Source: Cellulomonas sp. B6 (GTDB taxonomy: Bacteria; Actinomycetota; Actinomycetes; Actinomycetales; Cellulomonadaceae). From it: DNA of 37,900 nucleotides. The stretch lies in the NCBI RefSeq assembly GCF_001462455.1, contig NZ_LNTD01000188.1, forward strand, positions 1 to 37,900, in the 5' to 3' direction. This document shows positions 31,390 through 37,900 of the stretch, one piece after another; position 1 is the stretch's first letter; each line of letters starts with the position of its first letter. Below the pieces are notes generated by a model. The model did no database searches and was not told where the DNA came from. It worked only from the letters and a program-made list of their open reading frames with translations. The translations under genes and the position numbers were made by a program.

Positions 31390-31533
31390 TCGGGCGCCGC
31401 GGACGACATCGCCGACGCGAACCCCTCGCCCCCGCGGCTGGGTGGTGCGCGGGCCTCGGCGGGTCACGGGCACCGAGCAGCAGTACCGATGAGCAGTGAC
31501 GTGCAGGTCCGACGAGCAGAGATGAGCAGCAAC

Positions 31534-31842
31534 GTGGTGTACGCGATCGTGAAGGCTGGCGGCCGCCAGGAGAAGGTCGCCGTCGGCGACGTCGTCGTCG
31601 TCGACCGCCTCGCCGCCGAGGCGGGTTCGTCGGTCCAGCTGCCGGCGCTCCTGCTCGTCGACGGCGAGAAGGTCACCACGGACGCCGCGGCGCTCGCGAA
31701 GGTGACGGTCACGGCGGAGGTCGTGCGGGACGAGAAGGGTCCCAAGATCGACATCCTCAAGTACAAGAACAAGACCGGCTACCGCAAGCGCCAGGGTCAC
31801 CGCCAGAAGCTGACCCGCCTCAAGGTCACCGGCATCAAGTGA
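31534..31842 (+). CDS. rplU: 50S ribosomal protein L21
   Basis: Large-subunit protein, 102 residues from the GTG at 31534, giving the family N-terminus (M)[23 protein letters not shown]. The C-terminus [24 protein letters not shown] is characteristic. Upstream in-frame ATGs at 31489 and 31522 would add 15 or 4 residues; they are disfavoured because the conserved family starts at VYAIVK, but no ribosome binding site clearly decides. First gene of rplU-rpmA, the invariant bacterial pair. Confidence 0.95.
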   Translation: MVYAIVKAGGRQEKVAVGDVVVVDRLAAEAGSSVQLPALLLVDGEKVTTDAAALAKVTVTAEVVRDEKGPKIDILKYKNKTGYRKRQGHRQKLTRLKVTGIK

Positions 31843-31900
31843 GCTCGCGCCGCCTCGGCGGCTGCACCCCGTACTCCGGAACACTGAGAGCAGGTCTGTC

Positions 31901-32158
31901 ATGGCACACAAGAAGGGCGCGAGCTCCTCGCGCAACGGTCGCGACTCCAACGCGCAGCGTCTCGGCGTGAAGCGCTTCGGCGGTCAGGTCGTCAAGGCCG
32001 GCGAGATCATCGTCCGCCAGCGCGGCACGCACTTCCACCCCGGCGACAACGTCGGCCGTGGCGGCGACGACACGCTGTTCGCGCTGACCGCCGGTGCGGT
32101 CGCGTTCGGCACGCGTCGCGGCCGCAAGGTCGTCGACATCGTGGCGGCCGACGCCTGA
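31901..32158 (+). CDS. rpmA: 50S ribosomal protein L27
   Basis: 85-residue large-subunit protein whose N-terminus reaches the peptidyl transferase centre. Begins [23 protein letters not shown], with [20 protein letters not shown] in the core. No cleavable N-terminal extension of the firmicute type. ATG start preceded by GAGAGCAGG; 58 bp after rplU. Confidence 0.98.
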   Translation: MAHKKGASSSRNGRDSNAQRLGVKRFGGQVVKAGEIIVRQRGTHFHPGDNVGRGGDDTLFALTAGAVAFGTRRGRKVVDIVAADA

Positions 32159-32183
32159 GGCGCTGCCTCACCATCGACGTCGG

Positions 32184-32210
32184 AGGGGCGCACCGGTGCG
32201 GTGCGCCCCT
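32184..32210 (+). terminator. Terminator of rplU-rpmA
   Basis: 11-bp stem AGGGGCGCACC / GGTGCGCCCCT with a 5-nt loop, followed by TCGTCGTTG, a modest T-rich run. It lies 25 bp after the rpmA stop. Confidence 0.75.
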
Positions 32211-32229
32211 TCGTCGTTGCACGACCGAG

Positions 32230-32245
32230 GCGGGACGCGTCCCGC
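32230..32245. promoter_or_regulatory. 16-bp perfect palindrome upstream of obg
   Basis: GCGGGACGCGTCCCGC is a perfect palindrome 25 bp before the obg start and 19 bp after the terminator. It could be an operator for a dimeric regulator or simply a small hairpin in the obg leader; the ribosome binding site GAGGAGG follows at 32258-32264. Confidence 0.4.
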
Positions 32246-32270
32246 ACCCTGAAGGACGAGGAGGACACCC

Positions 32271-33788
32271 GTGGCGACGTTCGTCGACCGAGTCGTGGTG
32301 CACGCGACCGGCGGTGACGGCGGGCACGGGTGCGCGTCGATCCACCGCGAGAAGTTCAAGCCGCTGGCCGGCCCCGACGGCGGCAACGGCGGCAACGGCG
32401 GGTCGGTGATCCTCGAGGTCGACCCCCAGGTCACCACGCTGCTGCCGTACCACCACCTGCCCCACCGCCACGCGGCGTCCGGCACGCAGGGCATGGGGGA
32501 CCACCGCAGCGGCTCGACGGCCGAGGACCTGGTCCTGCCCGTGCCCGACGGCACGGTCGTGAAGTCGACCGACGGCACCGTGCTGGCCGACCTCGTCGGC
32601 GTCGGCGCGCGGTACGTCGTCGCGGCCGGTGGCCGCGGCGGCCTGGGCAACGCGGCGCTCGCGTCGCAGCGCCGCAAGGCCCCCGGCTTCGCGCTGCTCG
32701 GCGAGCCGGGCGACAGCGCCGACGTCGTGCTCGAGCTCAAGACCATCGCCGACGTCGCGCTCGTCGGGTACCCGTCCGCGGGCAAGTCGAGCCTCGTGGC
32801 GGCGATCTCGGCCGCGCGGCCGAAGATCGCCGACTACCCGTTCACGACGCTCGTGCCCAACCTCGGCGTCGTGCAGGCGGGCGACGCGCGCTACACCGTG
32901 GCCGACGTGCCGGGCCTCATCCCGGGTGCGTCGGAGGGCAAGGGGCTGGGCCTGGAGTTCCTGCGCCACATCGAGCGCTGCGCCGTGATCGTGCACGTGC
33001 TGGACTGCGCGACGCTCGAGCCGGGCCGCGACCCGCTCACCGACCTCGACGTCATCGAGGCCGAGCTCGCGGCGTACGCCGAGGACCTCGAGGTCGCCGC
33101 CGGCGGCGTGCCGCTCACGCAGCGACCGCGGATCGTCGTGCTCAACAAGATCGACGTGCCCGAGGCGCGCGAGCTCGCCGACCTCGTGCGGCCCGAGCTC
33201 GAGGCGCGCGGCCTGGCCGTCTTCGAGGTCTCGACCGCGAGCCACGAGGGTCTGCGGCCGCTGACGTTCGCGCTCGCCGAGCGCGTCGTGCAGGCGCGCC
33301 GCGACGCGCCCGCGCCCGAGGCGACGCGCGTCGTGCTGCGCCCCCGGGCGGTCGACGAGACGGGATTCACGGTCACGCGCCGCGAGGGCAACGGACAGGT
33401 GTGGTTCGTCGTGCGCGGCGAGAAGCCCGAGCGCTGGGTCCGGCAGACCGACTTCTCGAACGACGAGGCCGTCGGCTACCTCGCCGACCGGCTCGCCCGC
33501 GCGGGCGTCGAGGAGCGCCTCTACGCGGCCGGTGCGGTCGCGGGCGACGAGGTGCGCATCGGTCCCGACGAGAACGCCGTGGTGTTCGACTGGGAGCCGA
33601 CGCTCCTCACCGGATCGGAGCTGCTCGGCGGTCCACGCGGCACCGACGCACGCCTCGACGACCAGGCACGCCCCACGCGCGGGCAGAAGCGCCGGGAGTA
33701 CACCGAGCGCATGGACGCCAAGGCCGCGGCCCGCGCCGAGCTGTGGACCGAGCGCGAGCAGGGCGTCTGGACCGACCCCGACGCGTGA
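32271..33788 (+). CDS. obg: GTPase Obg
   Basis: Essential GTPase acting in 50S assembly and stress signalling. 505 residues: the glycine-rich Obg fold (about 1-158; [29 protein letters not shown]), the G domain (about 160-340) with G1 [10 protein letters not shown], switch region [14 protein letters not shown]3 [16 protein letters not shown] and G4 VLNKID, then an OCT domain (about 350-430) and a charged C-terminal tail containing [16 protein letters not shown] start with a strong ribosome binding site. The rplU-rpmA-obg order is conserved. Confidence 0.97.
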   Translation: MATFVDRVVVHATGGDGGHGCASIHREKFKPLAGPDGGNGGNGGSVILEVDPQVTTLLPYHHLPHRHAASGTQGMGDHRSGSTAEDLVLPVPDGTVVKSTDGTVLADLVGVGARYVVAAGGRGGLGNAALASQRRKAPGFALLGEPGDSADVVLELKTIADVALVGYPSAGKSSLVAAISAARPKIADYPFTTLVPNLGVVQAGDARYTVADVPGLIPGASEGKGLGLEFLRHIERCAVIVHVLDCATLEPGRDPLTDLDVIEAELAAYAEDLEVAAGGVPLTQRPRIVVLNKIDVPEARELADLVRPELEARGLAVFEVSTASHEGLRPLTFALAERVVQARRDAPAPEATRVVLRPRAVDETGFTVTRREGNGQVWFVVRGEKPERWVRQTDFSNDEAVGYLADRLARAGVEERLYAAGAVAGDEVRIGPDENAVVFDWEPTLLTGSELLGGPRGTDARLDDQARPTRGQKRREYTERMDAKAAARAELWTEREQGVWTDPDA

Positions 33789-33798
33789 CGCGTGCCGG

Positions 33799-33837
33799 TC
33801 GTCCCGCGGGCGGCGCGCGCCGTCGTCCGCGGGACGG
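33799..33837 (+). terminator. Hairpin after obg
   Basis: Arms CGTCCCGCGG (33800-33809) and CCGCGGGACG (33827-33836) plus a flanking U-G pair, with a 17-nt loop that is itself GC-palindromic. Lies between obg and proB, which has its own start signals. Confidence 0.5.
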
Positions 33838-33867
33838 TCGTCGCACCGCGGCCCCGCCGGGGCGCGG

Positions 33868-33873
33868 CATCAT
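33868..33873 (+). promoter_or_regulatory. Possible leaderless -10 (CATCAT) of proB
   Basis: CATCAT ends 6 nt before the GTG at 33880. It departs from TANNNT at the first base but keeps the spacing of the other leaderless elements. Confidence 0.35.
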
Positions 33874-33879
33874 GGCACC

Positions 33880-35019
33880 GTGAGTGCCGCCGCCCTGCAG
33901 GGCCGAGACCAGCTCCCGCACGCCGGGCGCGTCGTCGTCAAGGTCGGGTCGTCGTCCCTGACGACCCCCGACGGGCACCTGGATCCGCAGCGGCTCGCGG
34001 CGGTCGTCGACGTGCTCGCCGCGCGTCGCGCCGCCGGCACGCAGGTGGTGCTCGTGTCGTCGGGGGCCATCGCGGCAGGCATCGGCCCGCTCGGGCTGCC
34101 CGCGCGGCCGCGCGACCTCGCGACGCAGCAGGCCGCCGCGTCGGTGGGGCAGGGGCTGCTCGTCGCCGACTACGAGCGGGCGTTCGCCGCGCACGGCCTC
34201 ACGGTCGCGCAGGTGCTGCTCACCGCCGAGGACACGTGGCGTCGCGGTCGGTACCGCAACGCGCACCGTGCGCTCACGCGCCTGCTCGACCTCGGCGTCG
34301 TGCCGATCATCAACGAGAACGACGCCGTGGCCACCGACGAGATCCGGTTCGGCGACAACGACCGGCTCGCGGCGCTCGTGTCGCACCTCGTGCACGCCGA
34401 CGCGCTGGCCCTGCTGACCGACGTCGACGCGCTCTACACCGGGCCGCCGTCGCGTCCCGGCTCGCGGCGCATCGCCGAGGTGCGGGCGCCCGGCGAGCTG
34501 GACGACGTCGACGTCACCGCGCGCGGCAGCGCGGTGGGCACCGGGGGCATGGTCACCAAGATCGAGTCCGTGGCGATCGCGACGCAGTCCGGGATCCCGG
34601 TCGTGCTCACGTCGGCCGCGCAGGCCGGCGCGGCGCTCGACGGGCAGGACGTCGGGACGTGGTTCGCGGCGACGGGGCGGCGACGCTCGATCCGGCTGCT
34701 GTGGCTCGCGCACGCCGCGCGCACGCGCGGCCGGCTCGTGCTCGACGACGGCGCCGTGCGGGCCGTCGTCGAGCGCCGGACGTCGCTGCTGCCGGCGGGC
34801 GTCGTCGCGGTCGAGGGCGCGTTCGAGGCGGGGGACCCGGTCGAGCTCGTGGACGCGGCGGGCGCCGTCGTGGCGCGCGGGCTGGTCGCCTACGGCGCCG
34901 ACGAGGCGCCGCAGCTGCTGGGCCACAGCACGGGGGAGCTGCGCGAGACGCTGGGGCCCGGGTACGACCGCGAGCTCGTCCACCGCGACGACCTCGTGCT
35001 GGTGCGTCGGCGGCGCTGA
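33880..35019 (+). CDS. proB: Glutamate 5-kinase
   Basis: First step of proline synthesis: ATP-dependent phosphorylation of glutamate. 379 residues. The amino acid kinase domain (about 1-265) shows VVVKVGSSSLTT near 15, LVSSGAIAAGIGPLG, INENDAVATDEIRFGDNDRLAALVSHL near 145 and GTGGMVTKIESVAIA near 215; a C-terminal PUA domain follows (about 280-379; RGRLVLDDGAVRAV, LVDAAGAVVARGLVAYGADE). GTG start fits the family N-terminus. proA follows after 180 bp with its own leaderless promoter, so the two are neighbours rather than tightly coupled. Confidence 0.96.
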   Translation: MSAAALQGRDQLPHAGRVVVKVGSSSLTTPDGHLDPQRLAAVVDVLAARRAAGTQVVLVSSGAIAAGIGPLGLPARPRDLATQQAAASVGQGLLVADYERAFAAHGLTVAQVLLTAEDTWRRGRYRNAHRALTRLLDLGVVPIINENDAVATDEIRFGDNDRLAALVSHLVHADALALLTDVDALYTGPPSRPGSRRIAEVRAPGELDDVDVTARGSAVGTGGMVTKIESVAIATQSGIPVVLTSAAQAGAALDGQDVGTWFAATGRRRSIRLLWLAHAARTRGRLVLDDGAVRAVVERRTSLLPAGVVAVEGAFEAGDPVELVDAAGAVVARGLVAYGADEAPQLLGHSTGELRETLGPGYDRELVHRDDLVLVRRRR

Positions 35020-35188
35020 CGCGGGGTCCGGTGCACGTCTCACGGGGCCGCACGGGATCGACGTGGTGCCGCCGACCCCGGCCGGACGGGCTCGCGTCCC
35101 GCGTGCGCGCGTCGGCGGCCCCCGCGGCGCCCCCGCGCGTCCCGGTCCCGCCCTCCGGGCGGCCGGCCCCTGCGCGCGGCCGCGCGGC

Positions 35189-35194
35189 TAGCCT
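35189..35194 (+). promoter_or_regulatory. Leaderless-type -10 (TAGCCT) of proA
   Basis: TAGCCT, 6 nt, then ATG at 35201, with no Shine-Dalgarno. Confidence 0.6.
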
Positions 35195-35200
35195 GGGCGC

Positions 35201-36508
35201 ATGACCACGTCCCTGGAGCAGCCGACGTCGACGGCCGTCGAGAGCGACCCGGAGGTCGCCGTCCTCGAGGTGGCGCGGCGCGCCCGTGAGGCGTCCCGTG
35301 CCCTCGCGACCGCGACGCGCGCGACCAAGGACGCCGCGCTGCGCGCGCTCGCCGACGCGCTCGTCGCGTCGACCGGGCGCGTCCTGGCGGCCAACGCCGA
35401 GGACCTCGAGCGTGGACGCTCGAGCGGCATGTCGGACGGCCTGCTCGACCGGCTCGCCCTGACGCCGCCACGCGTCGTCGCGATCGCCGACGCGCTGCGC
35501 GAGCTCGCGGCGCTGCCCGACCCCGTCGGGGAGGTGGTGCGCGGCTCGACGCTGCCGAACGGCCTGCGCCTGCGGCAGGTGCGGGTGCCGATGGGCGTCG
35601 TCGGCATGATCTACGAGGCGCGACCCAACGTGACCGTCGACGCCGCGGGGCTCGCGCTCAAGAGCGGCAACGCCGTCGTGCTGCGCGGCGGGTCCGCCGC
35701 GGCGAGCAGCAACGCGGTGATCGTGGACGTGCTCGCGCAGGCGCTCGTCGCGCAGGGTCTGCCCGGTGACCTCGTGCAGTCGGTCGACGCGTGGGGCCGC
35801 CCGGGCGGTGTCGCGCTCATGCACGCGCGGGGGCTCGTCGACGTGCTCGTGCCGCGCGGCGGTGCCGACCTCATCGCGACGGTCGTGCGCGAGGCCACCG
35901 TGCCGGTCATCGAGACCGGCGTGGGCAACTGCCACCTCTACGTCGACGCGAGCGCCGACCTGGCCGACGCGCTGCCGATCCTGCTCAACGCCAAGACGCA
36001 GCGCGTCGGCGTGTGCAACGCCGTCGAGACGCTGCTGGTGCACCGCGACGCCGCGGCGGCGTTCCTGCCGTCGGCGCTCGCCGCGCTCGGCGCGGCCGGC
36101 GTCACGGTGCACGGCGACGACGCGACGTTGGCGCACGCCCCGCAGGGCGTCGCCACGGTGCCCGCGACCGACGCCGACTGGGCCACCGAGTACCTGTCGC
36201 TGGACCTCGCGGTGCGCGTCGTCGACGACCTCGACGCCGCGATCGCGCACGTGCGCCGCTGGTCGACCGGGCACACCGAGGCGATCCTCACGCAGTCCCT
36301 CGCGGCGTCGGAGCGGTTCGTCGCCGAGGTCGACTCCGCCGCGGTCATCGTCAACGCGTCGACCCGGTTCACCGACGGCGGGCAGTTCGGGCTGGGTGCG
36401 GAGATCGGCATCTCCACCCAGAAGCTGCACGCCCGCGGGCCGATGGGGCTCGGGGAGCTGACGACGACCAAGTGGGTCGTGCACGGCGACGGGCACGTCC
36501 GCCCCTGA
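35201..36508 (+). CDS. proA: Glutamate-5-semialdehyde dehydrogenase (gamma-glutamyl phosphate reductase)
   Basis: Second step of proline synthesis: NADPH-dependent reduction of gamma-glutamyl phosphate. 435 residues of the aldehyde dehydrogenase superfamily. [31 protein letters not shown] lies near 126-156, VPRGGADLI near 220, the catalytic cysteine in [15 protein letters not shown] near 268, and [29 protein letters not shown] near the C-terminus. Length typical, complete. Confidence 0.97.
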   Translation: MTTSLEQPTSTAVESDPEVAVLEVARRAREASRALATATRATKDAALRALADALVASTGRVLAANAEDLERGRSSGMSDGLLDRLALTPPRVVAIADALRELAALPDPVGEVVRGSTLPNGLRLRQVRVPMGVVGMIYEARPNVTVDAAGLALKSGNAVVLRGGSAAASSNAVIVDVLAQALVAQGLPGDLVQSVDAWGRPGGVALMHARGLVDVLVPRGGADLIATVVREATVPVIETGVGNCHLYVDASADLADALPILLNAKTQRVGVCNAVETLLVHRDAAAAFLPSALAALGAAGVTVHGDDATLAHAPQGVATVPATDADWATEYLSLDLAVRVVDDLDAAIAHVRRWSTGHTEAILTQSLAASERFVAEVDSAAVIVNASTRFTDGGQFGLGAEIGISTQKLHARGPMGLGELTTTKWVVHGDGHVRP

Positions 36509-36657
36509 GACGCCGCCGCCCGAGGCGGTGCACGTGCCGGGTCCTCACGGGCCGACGTGCGACACTGGGTGGCTGCGGCACCGGGCGCTCGTCCAGCACG
36601 CCGCACCACCACTCGTAGTTCCGTCCGCACCACCGACGACGACCCGCAGGAGGACCC

Positions 36658-36813
36658 GTGCAGGCCACCCTGATCGCCGCGGCCGAGGAGGCCACGGCCC
36701 ACGCGAGCGAGCTGCCGTTCGCCCCGCCCGTGTTCGGCATCGGCGCGTTCGTGGGGCTGATCGCGATGCTGCTGATCACGTACGCCTTCCGGTCCGTCGG
36801 GACCCGCCACTGA
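36658..36813 (+). CDS. Small single-pass membrane protein
   Basis: 51 residues: an acidic N-terminus ([20 protein letters not shown]), one hydrophobic helix (about residues 24-43, [18 protein letters not shown]) and a short basic tail (RSVGTRH), so the C-terminus is probably cytosolic. GTG start with a strong ribosome binding site (AGGAGG, 4 nt upstream). nadD begins 2 nt after its stop, so they are cotranscribed and probably coupled. The length excludes it from most automatic calls. Small proteins of this kind between proA and nadD occur in Micrococcales as far as I recall; the function is not known. Confidence 0.78.
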   Translation: MQATLIAAAEEATAHASELPFAPPVFGIGAFVGLIAMLLITYAFRSVGTRH

Positions 36814-36815
36814 CC

Positions 36816-37433
36816 GTGCCGGTCGCCGCGGGGGTCCCTGCCCGCCCACGCCTCGGGGTGATGGGCGGCACGTTCGACCCCGTGCACCACGGGCACCTCG
36901 TGGCGGCCAGCGAGGCCGCCGCGCGGTTCGGCCTCGACGAGGTCGTGTTCGTGCCCACCGGCAAGCCGACGTTCAAGCAGCAGGTCGACGTCTCGCCGGC
37001 CGAGCACCGCTACCTCATGACGGTGATCGCGACGGCGTCGAACCCGCGCTTCACCGTCAGCCGCGTCGACGTCGACCGCACGGGCCTGACCTACACGGTC
37101 GACACGCTCCGGGACCTCAAGACGCAGCGCCCGGACGCCGACCTCTACTTCATCACCGGCGCCGACGCGATCGCGCAGATCCTCACGTGGAAGGATGCTG
37201 CCGAGCTCTTCGACATGGCGCGGTTCGTGGCGGTCACCCGCCCCGGGCACGCGCTGTCGGTGGAGGACCTGCCCGCGGGGCGGGTCGACGTCCTGGAGAT
37301 CCCGGCACTGGCGATCTCCTCGACGGACATCCGCGCACGAGCGCGTGCGGGGGAGCCGGTGTGGTACCTCGTCCCCGACGGGGTCGTCCAGTACATCGCC
37401 AAGCACAGGTTGTATCGAGGTCCTGATGAGTGA
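36816..37433 (+). CDS. nadD: Nicotinate-nucleotide adenylyltransferase
   Basis: Forms nicotinate adenine dinucleotide from nicotinate mononucleotide and ATP in NAD synthesis. 205 residues. [20 protein letters not shown] (residues about 16-35) has the HxGH nucleotidyltransferase motif, [11 protein letters not shown] follows, and [13 protein letters not shown] near 170 is the second ATP motif. GTG at 36816 adds about 15 residues before the conserved start; a later start is possible. The next gene overlaps its end by 8 bp. Confidence 0.95.
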   Translation: MPVAAGVPARPRLGVMGGTFDPVHHGHLVAASEAAARFGLDEVVFVPTGKPTFKQQVDVSPAEHRYLMTVIATASNPRFTVSRVDVDRTGLTYTVDTLRDLKTQRPDADLYFITGADAIAQILTWKDAAELFDMARFVAVTRPGHALSVEDLPAGRVDVLEIPALAISSTDIRARARAGEPVWYLVPDGVVQYIAKHRLYRGPDE

Positions 37434-37900
37434 ACCCGGAGAGCGCCGTCGCCGTCGCGAGATGGAGCGTGCGGTCGAGGACGGCGGTCAGGGCGCCGGC
37501 GCCCCGGCGTCCCCGGCCTCCGGTGACGGCACGCCGTCGCCCGGCTCGCGTCGCGCGATGCGCAGCCGGCTCGTGATGCCGCCGGCGGGGACGGGCGGCG
37601 CCGCGCCGTCGGGCGCCCCCGCGTGGTCCGGCGCACCCGGGCCGCAGCCGACCAGGCAGGCGCCGACGTCCGCGCCTCCGGCACCCACCCGCGCGGCACC
37701 GACGTCGGGGTACGGCCAGGCCGGTCCTGGGCACGCTCCTGCGGGGCACGCCCCTGCCGGGCACGCCCCTGCCGGGCAGGCGCCCGCCCCCGGCGAGGGG
37801 TCCCGCTCGCGGCGCTCGTACCGGGACTCGGCGCTCGACCCCACGGCGGCTCCGCGCGCGGCGACGCCCCCGGCGGCGACCCCGCGCGCCGCGACGCCGG
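37426..37900 (+). CDS. Unidentified Pro/Ala-rich protein, N-terminal part
   Basis: Open to the window edge (158 codons seen). It starts [19 protein letters not shown] and continues as a disordered Pro/Ala/Gly/Thr-rich segment, with basic patches ([27 protein letters not shown]) and a GHAPA repeat. The 8-bp overlap with nadD indicates coupling. In related genomes the gene after nadD often encodes a membrane protein with a disordered cytosolic N-terminus, or a LytR/LCP-type protein; nothing seen here decides. No function is claimed. Confidence 0.75.
   Translation, partial: MSEPGERRRRREMERAVEDGGQGAGAPASPASGDGTPSPGSRRAMRSRLVMPPAGTGGAAPSGAPAWSGAPGPQPTRQAPTSAPPAPTRAAPTSGYGQAGPGHAPAGHAPAGHAPAGQAPAPGEGSRSRRSYRDSALDPTAAPRAATPPAATPRAATP
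37729..37788 (+). repeat. Four 15-bp tandem repeats (GHAPA) in the last gene
   Basis: Units start at 37729, 37744, 37759 and 37774; units 2 and 3 are identical (GGGCACGCCCCTGCC). They encode GHAPA three times and then GQAPA. In-frame, so copy number can vary without a frameshift. Confidence 0.8.

Noticed and set aside
32230-32245. Palindrome upstream of obg as a second DosR box
   Set aside because: Half-sites are separated by 2 nt, whereas DosR boxes have a 4-nt spacing, so the protein could not contact both in the usual way.
36515-36528. CCGCC-CGA-GGCGG hairpin after proA as a terminator
   Set aside because: A 5-bp stem with a 3-nt loop is expected by chance here.

Overview
The window is 37.9 kb of chromosomal DNA of very high G+C content (roughly 75%) from an actinobacterium. 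GTG starts are frequent, proteins are rich in Ala, Val, Asp and Arg, and many genes start without a ribosome binding site directly behind a TANNNT -10 element. Gene order (ddl, DUF3515, thiL, DAK2, recG, rsmD, coaD, SepIVA-like, DUF177, rpmF, rnc, mutM; then rne/rng, rplU, rpmA, obg, proB, proA, nadD) is the conserved actinobacterial core order. Protein character fits Micrococcales, most likely a Cellulomonas-like organism; this is inference from style and synteny, not from a database search. I see no insertion sequence, phage gene, CRISPR array, tRNA or rRNA.

Layout. (1) 163-3514: ddl, a DUF3515 lipoprotein, thiL, and a GNAT acetyltransferase. (2) 3588-6147, minus strand: three genes joined by 4-bp overlaps, namely a membrane-anchored antigen-85/esterase-D type esterase, a DUF998-like membrane protein and an alpha/beta hydrolase. 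(3) 6477-13704: rpmB (minus) diverges from a DAK2/FakA-like kinase, recG, an ABC ATPase with a large unusual permease, and rsmD; these plus-strand genes are tightly packed. (4) 13766-18173: a GNAT gene diverges from coaD, the SepIVA-like coiled-coil gene, DUF177, rpmF, rnc and mutM. (5) 18224-19879: a 2-hydroxyacid dehydrogenase and a DosR/DevR-like response regulator diverge from a promoter region only 18 bp long. (6) 19991-27986, minus strand: cydA, cydB, cydD, cydC and a DosS/DevS-like GAF histidine kinase form one operon, with the kinase gene overlapping cydC by 4 bp. (7) 28321-37900: ribonuclease E/G, rplU, rpmA, obg, proB, proA, a 51-residue membrane protein, nadD, and the disordered N-terminus of an unidentified protein cut by the window edge.

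How the parts connect. The most interesting unit is region 5-6: a complete cytochrome bd oxidase operon (structural genes plus CydDC exporter) that carries its own probable heme-GAF sensor kinase, with the cognate-looking DosR-type regulator converging on it. A GGGAC-N4-GTCC box lies about 41 bp upstream of the predicted cydA transcription start, where a DosR-type activator would sit, which suggests a self-contained hypoxia/redox control loop.

Region 4 contains a perfect 18-bp-arm inverted repeat inside the first 22 codons of rnc, a strong candidate for RNase III cleavage of its own mRNA. Region 7 has a promoter for rplU-rpmA whose -35 lies in the loop of the rne terminator, followed by a structured leader of about 230 nt. 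Other regulatory structure includes six 13-bp tandem repeats ending in the Shine-Dalgarno of the DAK2 gene, and a series of leaderless promoters.
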